DNA from: Atopobiaceae bacterium
GTDB lineage: Bacteria; Actinomycetota; Coriobacteriia; Coriobacteriales; Atopobiaceae
Assembly (NCBI GenBank): GCA_022482785.1
Contig: JAKVON010000010.1
Span: forward strand, 32,359 to 96,358
Length of the DNA stretch: 64,000 nucleotides
Reading direction: 5' to 3'
The notes beneath the pieces are model-generated. The model did no database searches. It worked only from the letters and a program-made list of their open reading frames with translations, and was not told the origin of the DNA. The number at the start of each line of letters is the position of its first letter. Within the stretch, counting starts at the first letter, position 1. Shown piece by piece: positions 26,815 through 37,196 of this stretch. Made by a program: the position numbers and the translations under genes.

Positions 26815-27311
26815 CTAGTAGAGTCGCTCGAACGTCTGGTAGTGGTCCCCGGTGTAGTAGACCAGGCCGTCGTTCGAGAAGATGATCCGCTCCGCCCCAC
26901 GGTAGCCGCCCGCGTAGTCGATGTCGCATTCCGTCCACGTGCGGCCGCTCGCCTCGGGCAGCCTGCCGTCGTCGTTGTAGTACTCCGAGCCGCCGATCGA
27001 CTTGCCGGGGCACACCTCGTCGAGGTTGCCCTCCGCGGAGTCCCAGCCGGCAGGCGCGCGCCTTGGTCTTCGAGATGTAGTTGGAAGGGCAGGTGGCCGT
27101 AGGCATGGATGTAGGCCGCGACCTCGTCCTTGTCGGTATAGGTGCCATCCTCCGAGACGGCGGCGGACGACGCGGCCTGCGAGGCGACCACGCTCGTCGC
27201 GTCCGGGCTCGTCGTCCGAGGGCCCCTCGAGGAGACGCCGACGACGATCGCGGCGACCACGACCGCGACCGCCGCCACCTTGCGCACGAGCCTGTTTGCC
27301 GAGTTTCCCAT
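26815..27311 (-). pseudogene. Barnase-type secreted ribonuclease, broken by two +1 frameshifts
   Basis: Reading in three successive frames recovers a full barnase of about 164 residues: MGNSANRLVRKVAAVAVVVA (signal or anchor), a spacer, DEVAAYIHAYGHLP, then (frame 2) SNYISKTKARA, then (frame 3) GWDSAEGNLDEV, PGKSIGGSEYYNDDGRLPEA, SGRTWTECDIDYAGGYRG, and GDHYQTFERLY. The catalytic glutamate, arginine and histidine positions (TECDIDY, YRGAERI, GDHYQTF) are preserved. The shifts lie near 27090 (CCCTTCC, one extra T) and near 27058 (GCCTGCCGG). Either sequence errors or a recent pseudogene. If intact, it is an RNase exported to act on other cells or outside the cell. Confidence 0.85.
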
Positions 27312-27380
27312 GCTCCGAGTATAGGCCGAGGGAGGCCCGCCGTTTGCGTCCGCCGGCCGCGGTATGCTTCGCTCGGAACG

Positions 27381-27394
27381 CGAACGCATGTTCT
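27381..27394. promoter_or_regulatory. LexA-type SOS box upstream of the Y-family polymerase
   Basis: CGAACGCATGTTCT matches 13 of 14 positions of the Gram-positive LexA box (CGAACRNRYGTTYC) and nearly the actinobacterial form CGAACN4GTTCG. It lies 40 bases before the dinB-like start, and TATGCT at 27363-27368 could be the -10. Damage-induced control of dinB is the natural reading; the divergent barnase starts 70 bases to the left. Confidence 0.75.
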
Positions 27395-27433
27395 ATCATG
27401 TCAGCGAGGGCACGTCGTCGGAGGGAGCAGGGA

Positions 27434-28779
27434 GTGGCACGAGGGCAGGACGGCCGCGTCTACGCATGCATCGACCTCAAGAGCTTCTACGCGAGCGTGG
27501 AGTGCGTCGATCGCGGGCTCGACCCCCTCGCGGCCAGGACTCGTCGTGGCAGACCCGACGCGCACCAAGAAGACCATCTGCCTCGCCATCACGCCCGCCA
27601 TGAAGGCGCTCGGCATCCGCAACCGCTGCCGCCTGTTCGAGATTCCCGAGGGCACGGACTTCGTCATCGCCCGTCCCCACATGAGGCGCTACATGGAGGT
27701 CTCCGCGAGCATCTATGCCATCTATCCTGCGCTACATAAGCCCCGACGACATCCACGTCTACTTCCGTCGACGAGTGCTTCATCGATCTCACGAGCTACG
27801 TCTCCCTCTACGGCAAGACCCCGCGCGAGCTCGCCGTCATGCTCATGGACGCCGTCCTCTCCGAGACGGGCATCTGCGCCACGGCGGGCATCGGGCACCA
27901 ACCTCTTCCTCGCGAAGGTGGCGCTCGACGTCACCGCCAAGCATGCGGCCGACCACATCGGCTGGCTCGACGAGGCCTCCTTCGCGCGGACCGTCCAGGA
28001 CCCATCGCCCCATCACCGACATCTGGAACGTCGGGCCGGGCATCGCGGAGCGCCTCGAGAGGTATGGCGTGCACGACCTCCGCGGGGTGTGCGCGCTCGA
28101 CGAGGCGACGCTCTACCGCGAGTTCGGCGTCAACGCCGAGTACCTCATCGACCACGCCCATGGCCGCGAGCCCTGCACCATCGCGCAGATCCATGCCTAC
28201 GAGCCCCGCGGCCACTCCCTCATGAACGGGCAGGTGCTGGCCTGTGACTACACCTTCGACGAGGCCCTCGTGGTGCTCCGCGAGATGGCGGACCAGACGG
28301 CCCTCGACCTCGTCGACAAGCGCCTCGTGGCGGCCTCCGTCTCGCTCTGGGTGGGCTACGCGCGCGAGGGTCCTCCTGCCGGGAGGACCTTCGACGGCGG
28401 GCACGGCAGGCGCGTCGTCGCCGGCCCCCGGAGCGCGCGCGTCCCGGACCACACGGGGGCGACGCGCACGCTCGCGGAGCCCACCAACTCCCGGAGGCGG
28501 CTCGCCGCCGCCCTCGTGGGGCTCTGGCGCGAGACCACCCTGCCCGACCGTCCCATCCGCCGCATCAGCATCGGCGTCGGCCAGCTCGTGCCCGAGGAGT
28601 TCGCGACGAGCGGGTCCATCCTCGACATCGAGGCGGACGACGACGAGCGCGCCGTCGCGGAGGCAGTCATCGCCGTGAAGGGGCGCTTCGGCAAGAACGC
28701 CCTGGTCCGCGGCATCAGCCTCACCGAGAAGGCCACGGCGCGCGAGCGCAACGAGCAGATAGGGGGCCATCGTGCCTGA
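27434..28779 (+). pseudogene. Y-family DNA polymerase (DinB/UmuC type) with five +1 frameshifts
   Basis: Translesion polymerase. Successive frames give an uninterrupted family sequence of about 446 residues: VYACIDLKSFYASVECVDRG (catalytic Asp), LVVADPTRTKKTICLAITPA, YISPDDIHVY, SVDECFIDLTSYVSLYGKTP (catalytic DE), ATAGIGTNLFLAKVALDVTA, ITDIWNVGPGIAERLERYGV and an intact C-terminal half to 28779. Extra single bases fall near 27539, 27724, 27767, 27910 and 28003. The start is the GTG after GGAGGGAGCAGGGA, downstream of the LexA box. The overlapping yolD-like gene supports the UvrX/UmuC-like subgroup. Sequencing error versus true decay is unresolved. Confidence 0.87.
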
Positions 28780-29116
28780 GCGTGGAGGAGAGGGCGCGCG
28801 CCGTGCCGACGGGGGCCCGCGCGCCGACAGGGCACAGCAGTTCATGCCCTTCGCCGCCCTGCGCGGCTACTACGACCTGGTCCGCGAGCGCGAGCGCGTG
28901 GTCGAGCCGCGCCACGAGCTCACCGACGAGCAGGCGGCCGCCCTGTCGCGGAGGATGCTGCGGGTGAGGAAGGGGCAGATGGTCGCCGTCACCCATTACG
29001 CGGGGGATGCCTACGTCACGACGCGGGGCCTCTGCACGGCCGTCGACCTCACGTTCCGCTCGATCACGGTGGTGAAGGAGCGCATCCTGTTCGACGACAT
29101 CGTCGACGTGAGGTGA
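28772..29116 (+). CDS. YolD-like protein
   Basis: 114 residues; GTG start overlapping the polymerase stop by 8 bases. The segment RAQQFMPFAALRGYYDLVRE and the later IVKERILFDDIVDV-like end (TVVKERILFDDIVDVR) are typical of the YolD family, which in Firmicutes follows Y-family polymerase genes. A role accompanying translesion synthesis is inferred from this conserved pairing; no biochemical activity is known to me. Confidence 0.8.
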   Translation: MPERGGEGARRADGGPRADRAQQFMPFAALRGYYDLVRERERVVEPRHELTDEQAAALSRRMLRVRKGQMVAVTHYAGDAYVTTRGLCTAVDLTFRSITVVKERILFDDIVDVR

Positions 29117-29171
29117 GGGCCGCGCCCGCGCGGCCGTGCGGCCCCGGCGTCAATATGGTCGTTCGCAAGCC

Positions 29172-29201
29172 TTAATTCCAGCGAAACAATCCGCGTATAG
29201 A
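29172..29201 (+). promoter_or_regulatory. Weak candidate promoter for glnN
   Basis: TTAATT (29172-29177), 18 bases, TATAGA (29196-29201), about 70 bases before the glutamine synthetase ATG. Poor -35, so low confidence. The rest of the 152-bp gap shows no clear riboswitch. Confidence 0.3.
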
Positions 29202-29268
29202 GTGGGCAACGTAAAAGGCCGCCAACGCGGTTCCAAGGCATGCACGAGCGAAGAGAAAGCGGGTCTTC

Positions 29269-31359
<2,091 letters not shown>

Positions 31360-31381
31360 GAAGAATCGCGGCAGCACCTGC

Positions 31382-31411
31382 GAGGGGCCTCGGAGCAATC
31401 CGGGGCCCCTC
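31382..31411 (+). terminator. Terminator of glnN
   Basis: GAGGGGCCTCGG-AGCAAT-CCGGGGCCCCTC, a 12-bp stem with one G-T pair, followed by TCCTT, 22 bases after the glnN stop. Confidence 0.75.
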
Positions 31412-31423
31412 TCCTTGACGGGA

Positions 31424-31517
31424 CACGTTTCGTACGCGAGTGCACGAGCGATTCATGCACTCGCGTACGAAACGTGCGAGAAAGGCCCCGTTTCCCTACC
31501 GAGTTCATGCACTCGCG
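31424..31517. repeat. Extragenic palindrome with 21-bp perfect arms and a partial third copy
   Basis: CACGTTTCGTACGCGAGTGC plus A (31424-31444) is perfectly inverted at 31456-31476 across an 11-base spacer. TTCATGCACTCGCG from the right arm recurs at 31504-31517. It sits between the glnN terminator and the end of the ABC ATPase gene. Looks like a REP-type element rather than a terminator, since one already lies 13 bases upstream. Confidence 0.7.
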
Positions 31518-31546
31518 GCAATTTGCGCGCAAGCCCCCGGCAGCCC

Positions 31547-32624
31547 TCAGATCACGTGCACGTCGTCGGTCGCGAACCGCACGAAGGCGTTCTCCCCCTC
31601 CGCGTAGATTCTCTTGTTCTTGGGGTTGAAGTCGGTGATCTTGACCATGGTCTCGCCGACGCGCACGTGGTAGTTCTGGTAGCTGCCCATGAACCGGCTG
31701 AGCTCCACCTTGCACGGCAGGACGCCGCTGTCGCCCAGGGTCGCCGACTCCGGGCGGAGCACCGCGGTGCATGCAGGCACCCACGGAGAGGTGCGAGACG
31801 CCCTCGACGCCCACGTCGCAGCCCTCGATCCTCGCGACGCCGGCGTCGCCGTCCTTGCTCTCGAGCGTGCCACGCAGGAAGTTGGTCTCGCCGATGAAGT
31901 CGGCGACGAACTCGTCGACGGGATGGTAGTAGACCCCATGGGGGTCGCCGATCTGGTCTACCAGGCCCTTCTTCATGATGATGATCTGGTCGGAGATGGC
32001 CATGGCCTCGCTCTGGTCGTGCGTGACGTAGATGGCGGTGATGCCGGCCTCCTGCTGGATGCGCCTGATCTCCGTGCGCATCGAGACGCGGAGCTTCGCG
32101 TCGAGGTTCGAGAGCGGCTCGTCGAACAGGAGCACGCCGGGCTCGATCACCAGGGCGCGGGCGAGCGCGACGCGCTGCTGCTGGCCGCCCGAGAGCTGGT
32201 TGGTCATGCGGTCCTCCATGCCCTCGAGGCCCACCAGCCCGAGGATGTCGACGACCTTGCGGCGGATGGTCTCCTTGTCCATCTTGCGCAGCTTCAGGCC
32301 ATAGGCGACGTTGTCGAAGATGTTGTAGTGCGGGAGCAGCGCGTAGCTCTGGAACACCATCGCGGTGTCGCGCTGGTTGGGCGTGAGCGCGTTGATGGGC
32401 TGCTCGTCGAGGTAGATCTCGCCCTCGTCGGGGCTCTCGAAGCCGGCGATCATGCGCAGGATGGTCGTCTTGCCGCAGCCGGAGGGGCCGAGCAGCGTCA
32501 CGAAGCTGCCGGGCTCGATGGTGAGGTTGACGTCCTTGACCGCGTAGAAGTCCTTGCCGGTCTTGGGATCCTGGTAGATCTTCGAGATGTGGTCGAGACG
32601 GACGCTCTTCTTGTCCTTGGCCAT
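31547..32624 (-). pseudogene. ABC transporter ATPase (PotA/FbpC type) with one +1 frameshift
   Basis: Energising subunit of the importer encoded with the next two genes. N-terminal ABC domain complete: LLGPSGCGKTTILRM (Walker A), NQLSGGQQQRVALARAL (signature), VLLFDEPLSNLDA (Walker B), YVTHDQSEAM (switch His). The C-terminal TOBE-like regulatory domain is out of frame after VSHLSVGAC (near 31770) and resumes as TAVLRPESATLGDSGVLPCK to the stop at 31547. One extra base in GCCTGCATGCACC explains it; corrected length 358 residues. The rest is pristine, so a sequence error is plausible. Confidence 0.88.
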
Positions 32625-32628
32625 CGGG

Positions 32629-34344
32629 CTACTCCTCTTCCTCTTGGAACTTGCGACTCGTGCCGAAGCGCTTCATGGCGAGGTTCATCAGGAGGACCGC
32701 GCCGTACGTGATCACGATCAGGACGGTGGCGAAGGCGCAGGCCAGGCCGAATGCGCCCTTGGAGGCGAACTCGTTGATCTGCACCGTGATGAGCAGGAAC
32801 TGCGGCGTCACGAGCAGGATGATGGCCGAGATGGCCGTGATCGAGCGGACGAAGGCCGTGACCAGGCCGGAGAGGAACGAGTCCTTGATGAGCGGCAGCG
32901 TGACCGTCTTGAACACCGTGAAGCTGTCCGCGCCCATGTCGTAGGCCGACTCCTCGATCGACTTGTCGATCTGGCGCAGGGCCGAGATGCCGCTGCGGGT
33001 TCCCGTGGGCAGCGACCTCACGATGAACACGATGACGAGGATCACTCCCGTCCCATAGAGCCCCTGCATGACGCCCGTGTGGAACAGCCCGCCCGAGAAG
33101 CCGCGGATGTAGCCCACGCCCAGGACGGTGCCGGGGACGGCCATGGCGAGCATCGACACGGCCTCGATGAAGCCCTTCGACCGGAAGCTCCTCTTGACCA
33201 CCAGGTACGAGATGATCATCGAGAGCAGCGCCGTTATCGGGGCGGCGATGAGGGACAGCACGAAGGAGTCGCGGAACGCCTGCAGGCCGCTGTACTTGGT
33301 GAACATCTGGACGAACCACTTGCCGGTGAGGTGGAAGTCGTAGCCCCACGTGTTGAAGAGCGCCCCGAACGGCACGCAGATGTACATGAGCACGACGAAC
33401 AGCGCGATGACGCTGCAGATGATCGACAGCGGCAGCGTGACCGAGCGGTCGGCGATGAGCATGCGCGCGCGGCTGGCCTTGCCCGTGAGGGTGGCGGTGG
33501 ACCTCGCCTCGAGGACGTACTTCTGGACGATGAACATCACGAGCGTGATGCAGAGGAGCACGACGGCCATGGCGGCCGCGCCCTCCTTGTCATAGGCTCC
33601 CGTGATCTGCAGGTAGATGGAGGTCGCGAGCGTGTCGTACGAGCCGCCGATGATCATGGGGTTGGCGAAGTCGGCGATCGACTCGATGAACGAGACGAGG
33701 AACGCGTTGCCCAGGCCCGGAAGGATGAGCGGCAGGGTGACGCTGGTGAAGACCTTCCAGCGCGATGCCCCCATGTCGCGGGCCGCCTCCTCGAGCGAGG
33801 GGTCGATGTTCTTGAGCAGGCCCTTGAGCATCATGTAGCACACCGGGAAGAACGTGAGCGACTGGACGACGAAGATGCCCCAGAAGCCGTACACGTTGTT
33901 GTCGTAGATGCCGAGCAGGTAGCGGGTGATGATGCCCGCCTTGCCGAACAGCATGATCATCGAGAGCGAGAGCACGAACGGCGGGGAGACCACGGGCAGG
34001 ATGGAGACCACCTTGAACAGGCCGCCCATGAACTTGGTCTTCAGCCTCACGTAGACCTCGACGTAGGCGAACAGAAGCCCGACGAGCGCCGAGACGATGC
34101 CCACGAAGAAGCCGACCGACAGCGTGTTGGTGATCGCCGTCGTGAAGCTCTGCATCGACATGATGCGCTCGAACACGGAGAGCGTGACGCCATCCTTGGT
34201 GACGAAGCTGTCCACCAGCAGGATGGCGAGGGGATACAGGATGAACAGGGTGAGGAAGGCGATGAGCACCACGATGGTGGTGACCATGACCGGATCGGCC
34301 ATGAGCTTCTTCCTGTCGAGCGCCGTGCTCTGGTTCCTGGCCAT
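32629..34344 (-). CDS. ABC transporter permease, two fused permease domains (FbpB type)
   Basis: Membrane channel of the importer. 571 residues with two homologous six-helix halves; each carries an EAA loop that docks on the ATPase: LEEAARDMGASRWKVFTSVT in the first half and IEESAYDMGADSFTVFKTVT in the second. Such fused permeases are typical of Fe3+ (FbpB) and related AfuA-type systems. Start taken at 34344 (MARNQSTALD) with AAGGA upstream. It is 4 bases from the ATPase gene. Confidence 0.9.
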   Translation of the reverse strand: MARNQSTALDRKKLMADPVMVTTIVVLIAFLTLFILYPLAILLVDSFVTKDGVTLSVFERIMSMQSFTTAITNTLSVGFFVGIVSALVGLLFAYVEVYVRLKTKFMGGLFKVVSILPVVSPPFVLSLSMIMLFGKAGIITRYLLGIYDNNVYGFWGIFVVQSLTFFPVCYMMLKGLLKNIDPSLEEAARDMGASRWKVFTSVTLPLILPGLGNAFLVSFIESIADFANPMIIGGSYDTLATSIYLQITGAYDKEGAAAMAVVLLCITLVMFIVQKYVLEARSTATLTGKASRARMLIADRSVTLPLSIICSVIALFVVLMYICVPFGALFNTWGYDFHLTGKWFVQMFTKYSGLQAFRDSFVLSLIAAPITALLSMIISYLVVKRSFRSKGFIEAVSMLAMAVPGTVLGVGYIRGFSGGLFHTGVMQGLYGTGVILVIVFIVRSLPTGTRSGISALRQIDKSIEESAYDMGADSFTVFKTVTLPLIKDSFLSGLVTAFVRSITAISAIILLVTPQFLLITVQINEFASKGAFGLACAFATVLIVITYGAVLLMNLAMKRFGTSRKFQEEEE

Positions 34345-34454
34345 GAGACGTCCTTCTTGGGTCGACGACACGTTGCAACGCTGCCGGGCGAGAGGCTGCC
34401 CCCTCGCCCGGCTTCAGGCTTGCTCACACGGTCCTGCGGCTGCGAGGCATTCGC

Positions 34455-35593
34455 CTACGAGGTCTGGAAGCGGTCGTCGCCGCCGCCGAGCGCCGCCATG
34501 ACGTCCTTGACGTACTGCTCGGTGTTGTTCTTGGCGTCCTCGAAGTCGTAGTTCATGACGTTGTTGGGGTCGAGGCCGTACTTGGTCGCGACCTCGGGCT
34601 GGGTGGCGTTGTCGATGACGAGGAACTGGTAGGAGCCGTTCTTCTGGGCGAGGTTCACGCACTCCGGCGAGAGGGAGTACTCGACCCAGAGCTTGGAGGC
34701 GTTCTCGTGCTTGCAGCCCTTGAAGATGGCCGTCGCGCCCACCTCGTAGGAGGCGCCGGACGACGGGATGACCAGGCCGATGTTCTGGTAGCCCTGGTCG
34801 ACGATCTGGTAGATGCCGTCGTGGAGCATGCCGATGCCGATGGCGCACTCGCCGGTGCCGATGTTCTTGGACGGGCCGGATCCGGACTTGGTGTAGACCG
34901 CGATGTTCTTGTCGAGGTCGACCAGGTACTGGACGCCCTTGTCATGGCCGTACTTCTGGATGACGGTGTTGATGATGAGCTTGGCCGTGCCGCTCGTGTT
35001 GTAGTTGGACGACCAGATGAGGCCCTTGTACTTGGCGTCGGTGAGGTCCGCGTAGTCCTTGGGGGGATCGATGTTCATGCGCTTGAGCTCGTCGGTGTTG
35101 TACATGATGCCGAGGATGCCCTTGTAGATGCCCTGCCAGTTGTTGTCGGCGTCATGGTAGACGGACGAGATGAGATGGCTCGCGTTCTTCGCGGCATAGG
35201 GCTCGAGCAGCCCCTTGGTCACGGCGACGTTGTAGGGATCCGTCGTGCCGCCGAACCAGACGTCGCCGGAGGGATTGCCGTTCTCCTCCTCGATCTTGGA
35301 CTCGACCTCGCCCGTCGAGAGGCGCTGGTACTGGGTCTGGATTCCATAGAGCTCCTGGAAGTGCTTCGTGACCGCGGAGAGGTACTCCTCCTCGCACGAG
35401 CCGTACACGACGAGCGTACCCTCCTTCTTGGCGGCATCGACCAGGGAGGAGTCCGCCCCGACGGAGTCGGCCGAACCCGTGGTCGCGCTCGAGGCGTTGT
35501 CCGACGTGACCGAGACGCTGCAGCCGGCCATGCCCAAGGCCGCCACGGCCCGGCGGAAAGACCGAGGAAGTCCCTACGCGAAATCTCTCTCAT
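34455..35593 (-). pseudogene. AfuA-type ABC substrate-binding lipoprotein with a -1 frameshift in the signal peptide
   Basis: Extracytoplasmic receptor of the importer. The mature part (LVVYGSCEEEYLSAVTKHFQ, GDVWFGGTTDPYNV, QGIYKGILGIMYNTDELKR) belongs to the COG1840/AfuA group that binds Fe3+ or phosphorylated organic compounds. The N-terminus begins in another frame at 35593: MREISRRDFLGLSAG, a twin-arginine signal, and continues after a missing base (GCCGGGCC near 35550) as VAALGMAGCSVSV, a lipobox. Restoring one G gives 379 residues with an unbroken Tat-type lipoprotein signal, preceded by AAAGGGG. As written, the first 16 codons are out of frame with the rest. Confidence 0.85.
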
Positions 35594-35710
35594 GCGAATC
35601 CCCTTTCGAATGCCTACAGAGTTCCCTGTACCTTGAATGGTGAGGGATTCCGAAGGGGCGCGCCCTCATTCTCGCCGAGCGGGAGACTGGCGCGGCGGAC
35701 GGGCGTTCGG

Positions 35711-36253
35711 CTAGCTGGTTCTCGAGGGCATGCGGAAGCCGGTGATGATCTCCGTCACGCCGTCGAAGACGAGGGCGATCCCGGCGATCATCATGACCGC
35801 GTTGGCGAACGCGAAGGGGGACATGAACAGCAGGACCCCGAGGAGGATGGTGAGGATTCCCGCCACGAGGACCTTCCACCAGTCCTCGATGCCGAGGTTC
35901 TTCTCGACCATGGCCTCGGAGAGGTCGTTCACACCCGTGACCAGGATGATCACGCCGAGGATGACGGAGAGGTAGAGCACGAAGAAACCCGGCCAGGCCA
36001 GTATGAGGACCCCGGGGATGAGCTCGAGGAGGCCTATGAGCAGGTCTGCCTGCGAGAGGACGGGCAGCCTGTGCGCGAAGCACATGGCGAGCGTGTAGAC
36101 GCCCGTGATGACGAGCACCCACCCGAGCAGGAGGGTGATGAACATCGTCGCCGAGGCAGGGTTCACGAAGATGGCGACGCCGAGCACGAGGAGGGCGACC
36201 CCCATCACGATGACGGTCGCCTTGGTACGCTTGAGCAGCTTGTCCAGATCCAT
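35711..36253 (-). CDS. HdeD/DUF308-family membrane protein
   Basis: 180 residues composed almost entirely of paired hydrophobic helices (VIVMGVALLVLGVAIFV, LLLGWVLVITGVYTLAM, LLELIPGVLILAWPGFF, VILGVIILVTGVNDLSEAM), the repeated two-helix unit of the HdeD family. E. coli HdeD is linked to acid resistance; no function can be proven here, though the neighbouring lactate genes make an acid-stress role attractive. Confidence 0.82.
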   Translation of the reverse strand: MDLDKLLKRTKATVIVMGVALLVLGVAIFVNPASATMFITLLLGWVLVITGVYTLAMCFAHRLPVLSQADLLIGLLELIPGVLILAWPGFFVLYLSVILGVIILVTGVNDLSEAMVEKNLGIEDWWKVLVAGILTILLGVLLFMSPFAFANAVMMIAGIALVFDGVTEIITGFRMPSRTS

Positions 36254-36331
36254 GTCTTCCTCCTCGATAGAGCCTATGCCTAGGTGGTCATACCCATTCG
36301 GCGCAGGCGCAACCCCACGGGGCCGGCACCG

Positions 36332-37051
36332 TCATGCCCCGAGGAAGGCCCGCATGAAGAAGGCAGCGCAGACGGCGCCGAGGAACGGGGCGATGCCGGG
36401 GACCACGATGCCGTACACCCAGTCGCTGTCGGCCTTGCCCTTGATGGGCAGGATGGCATGGGCGATGCGCGGCCCCATGTCGCGCGCGAGGTTCATGGCG
36501 AACCCCGTGGTGCCGCCCAAGCCCATTCCCACCGCCCACACCAGCAGCCCGACCGCGATGGGGACGAGATGGTCGGCCGTGGTCGAGCAGACGTTGACGA
36601 TGCCGATGATCCCGGCGATGAAGATGAAGGTCGCCAGGAACTCGCAGAAGAAGTTGCGGGGCAGGTTGCGGATGCCAGGCGAGGTGCAGAAGATGTTGCG
36701 GATGCGCACGGGGTCGACGCTCCCCTCCGATGCCTTGAAGTGGTCCGCGTAGCAGACCCACACCAGCACCGCTCCGAAGACGCCGCCGGCGACCTCGGCG
36801 ACCGAGTAGGGCAGCACCATCGACCACTCGATGTTACCGAGAATGGCCTGCGCGACCACCATCGCGGGGTTGATGCAGACCTTGCCGAACAGATAGAGGC
36901 ATATGGTGATGCCGAAGGCCCAGGTTGATATCGCGAAGACGTGGCCGGAGCCGTGGTACTTCGTGCCCTCCAGCACCTCGTCGCAGTGGACCCCAACGCC
37001 GAAGACGATCATGAGCGCCGTGCCGAGGAACTCCGCGATGATCATGTGCAT
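36332..37051 (-). CDS. Aquaporin/glycerol-facilitator family channel
   Basis: 239 residues, six-helix MIP fold. The first half-helix motif is canonical NPA (KVCINPAMVVAQA). The second is altered to NLA (GFAMNLARDMGPRIAHAI), with the aspartate after ARD that marks glycerol-facilitator-like pores. The start at 37051 (MHMIIAEFLG) follows GGAGGGG; the track start lies 33 bases earlier. Divergent from lactate permease with a shared 145-bp promoter region. Related channels in lactic acid bacteria conduct lactic acid or glycerol; lactic acid is inferred here from the neighbour. Confidence 0.87.
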   Translation of the reverse strand: MHMIIAEFLGTALMIVFGVGVHCDEVLEGTKYHGSGHVFAISTWAFGITICLYLFGKVCINPAMVVAQAILGNIEWSMVLPYSVAEVAGGVFGAVLVWVCYADHFKASEGSVDPVRIRNIFCTSPGIRNLPRNFFCEFLATFIFIAGIIGIVNVCSTTADHLVPIAVGLLVWAVGMGLGGTTGFAMNLARDMGPRIAHAILPIKGKADSDWVYGIVVPGIAPFLGAVCAAFFMRAFLGA

Positions 37052-37196
37052 GGCAATCCCCTCCGAGGCGAGCATGCGTGGCATCGATTTGAAACTAGCA
37101 CATGGCGTTCGCGAAAGACCAAGCCTCGCCTGACGGCACGGCAGGCGGTGTCTGCGCTATTCTTGATGGAGGCAAGGGGAAGTCGATCGTCTCGTG

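Noticed and set aside
23693-27148. 1151-residue version of PolA
   Set aside because: The extra N-terminus runs through the barnase region in the wrong frame; a good ribosome site marks ATG 26389.
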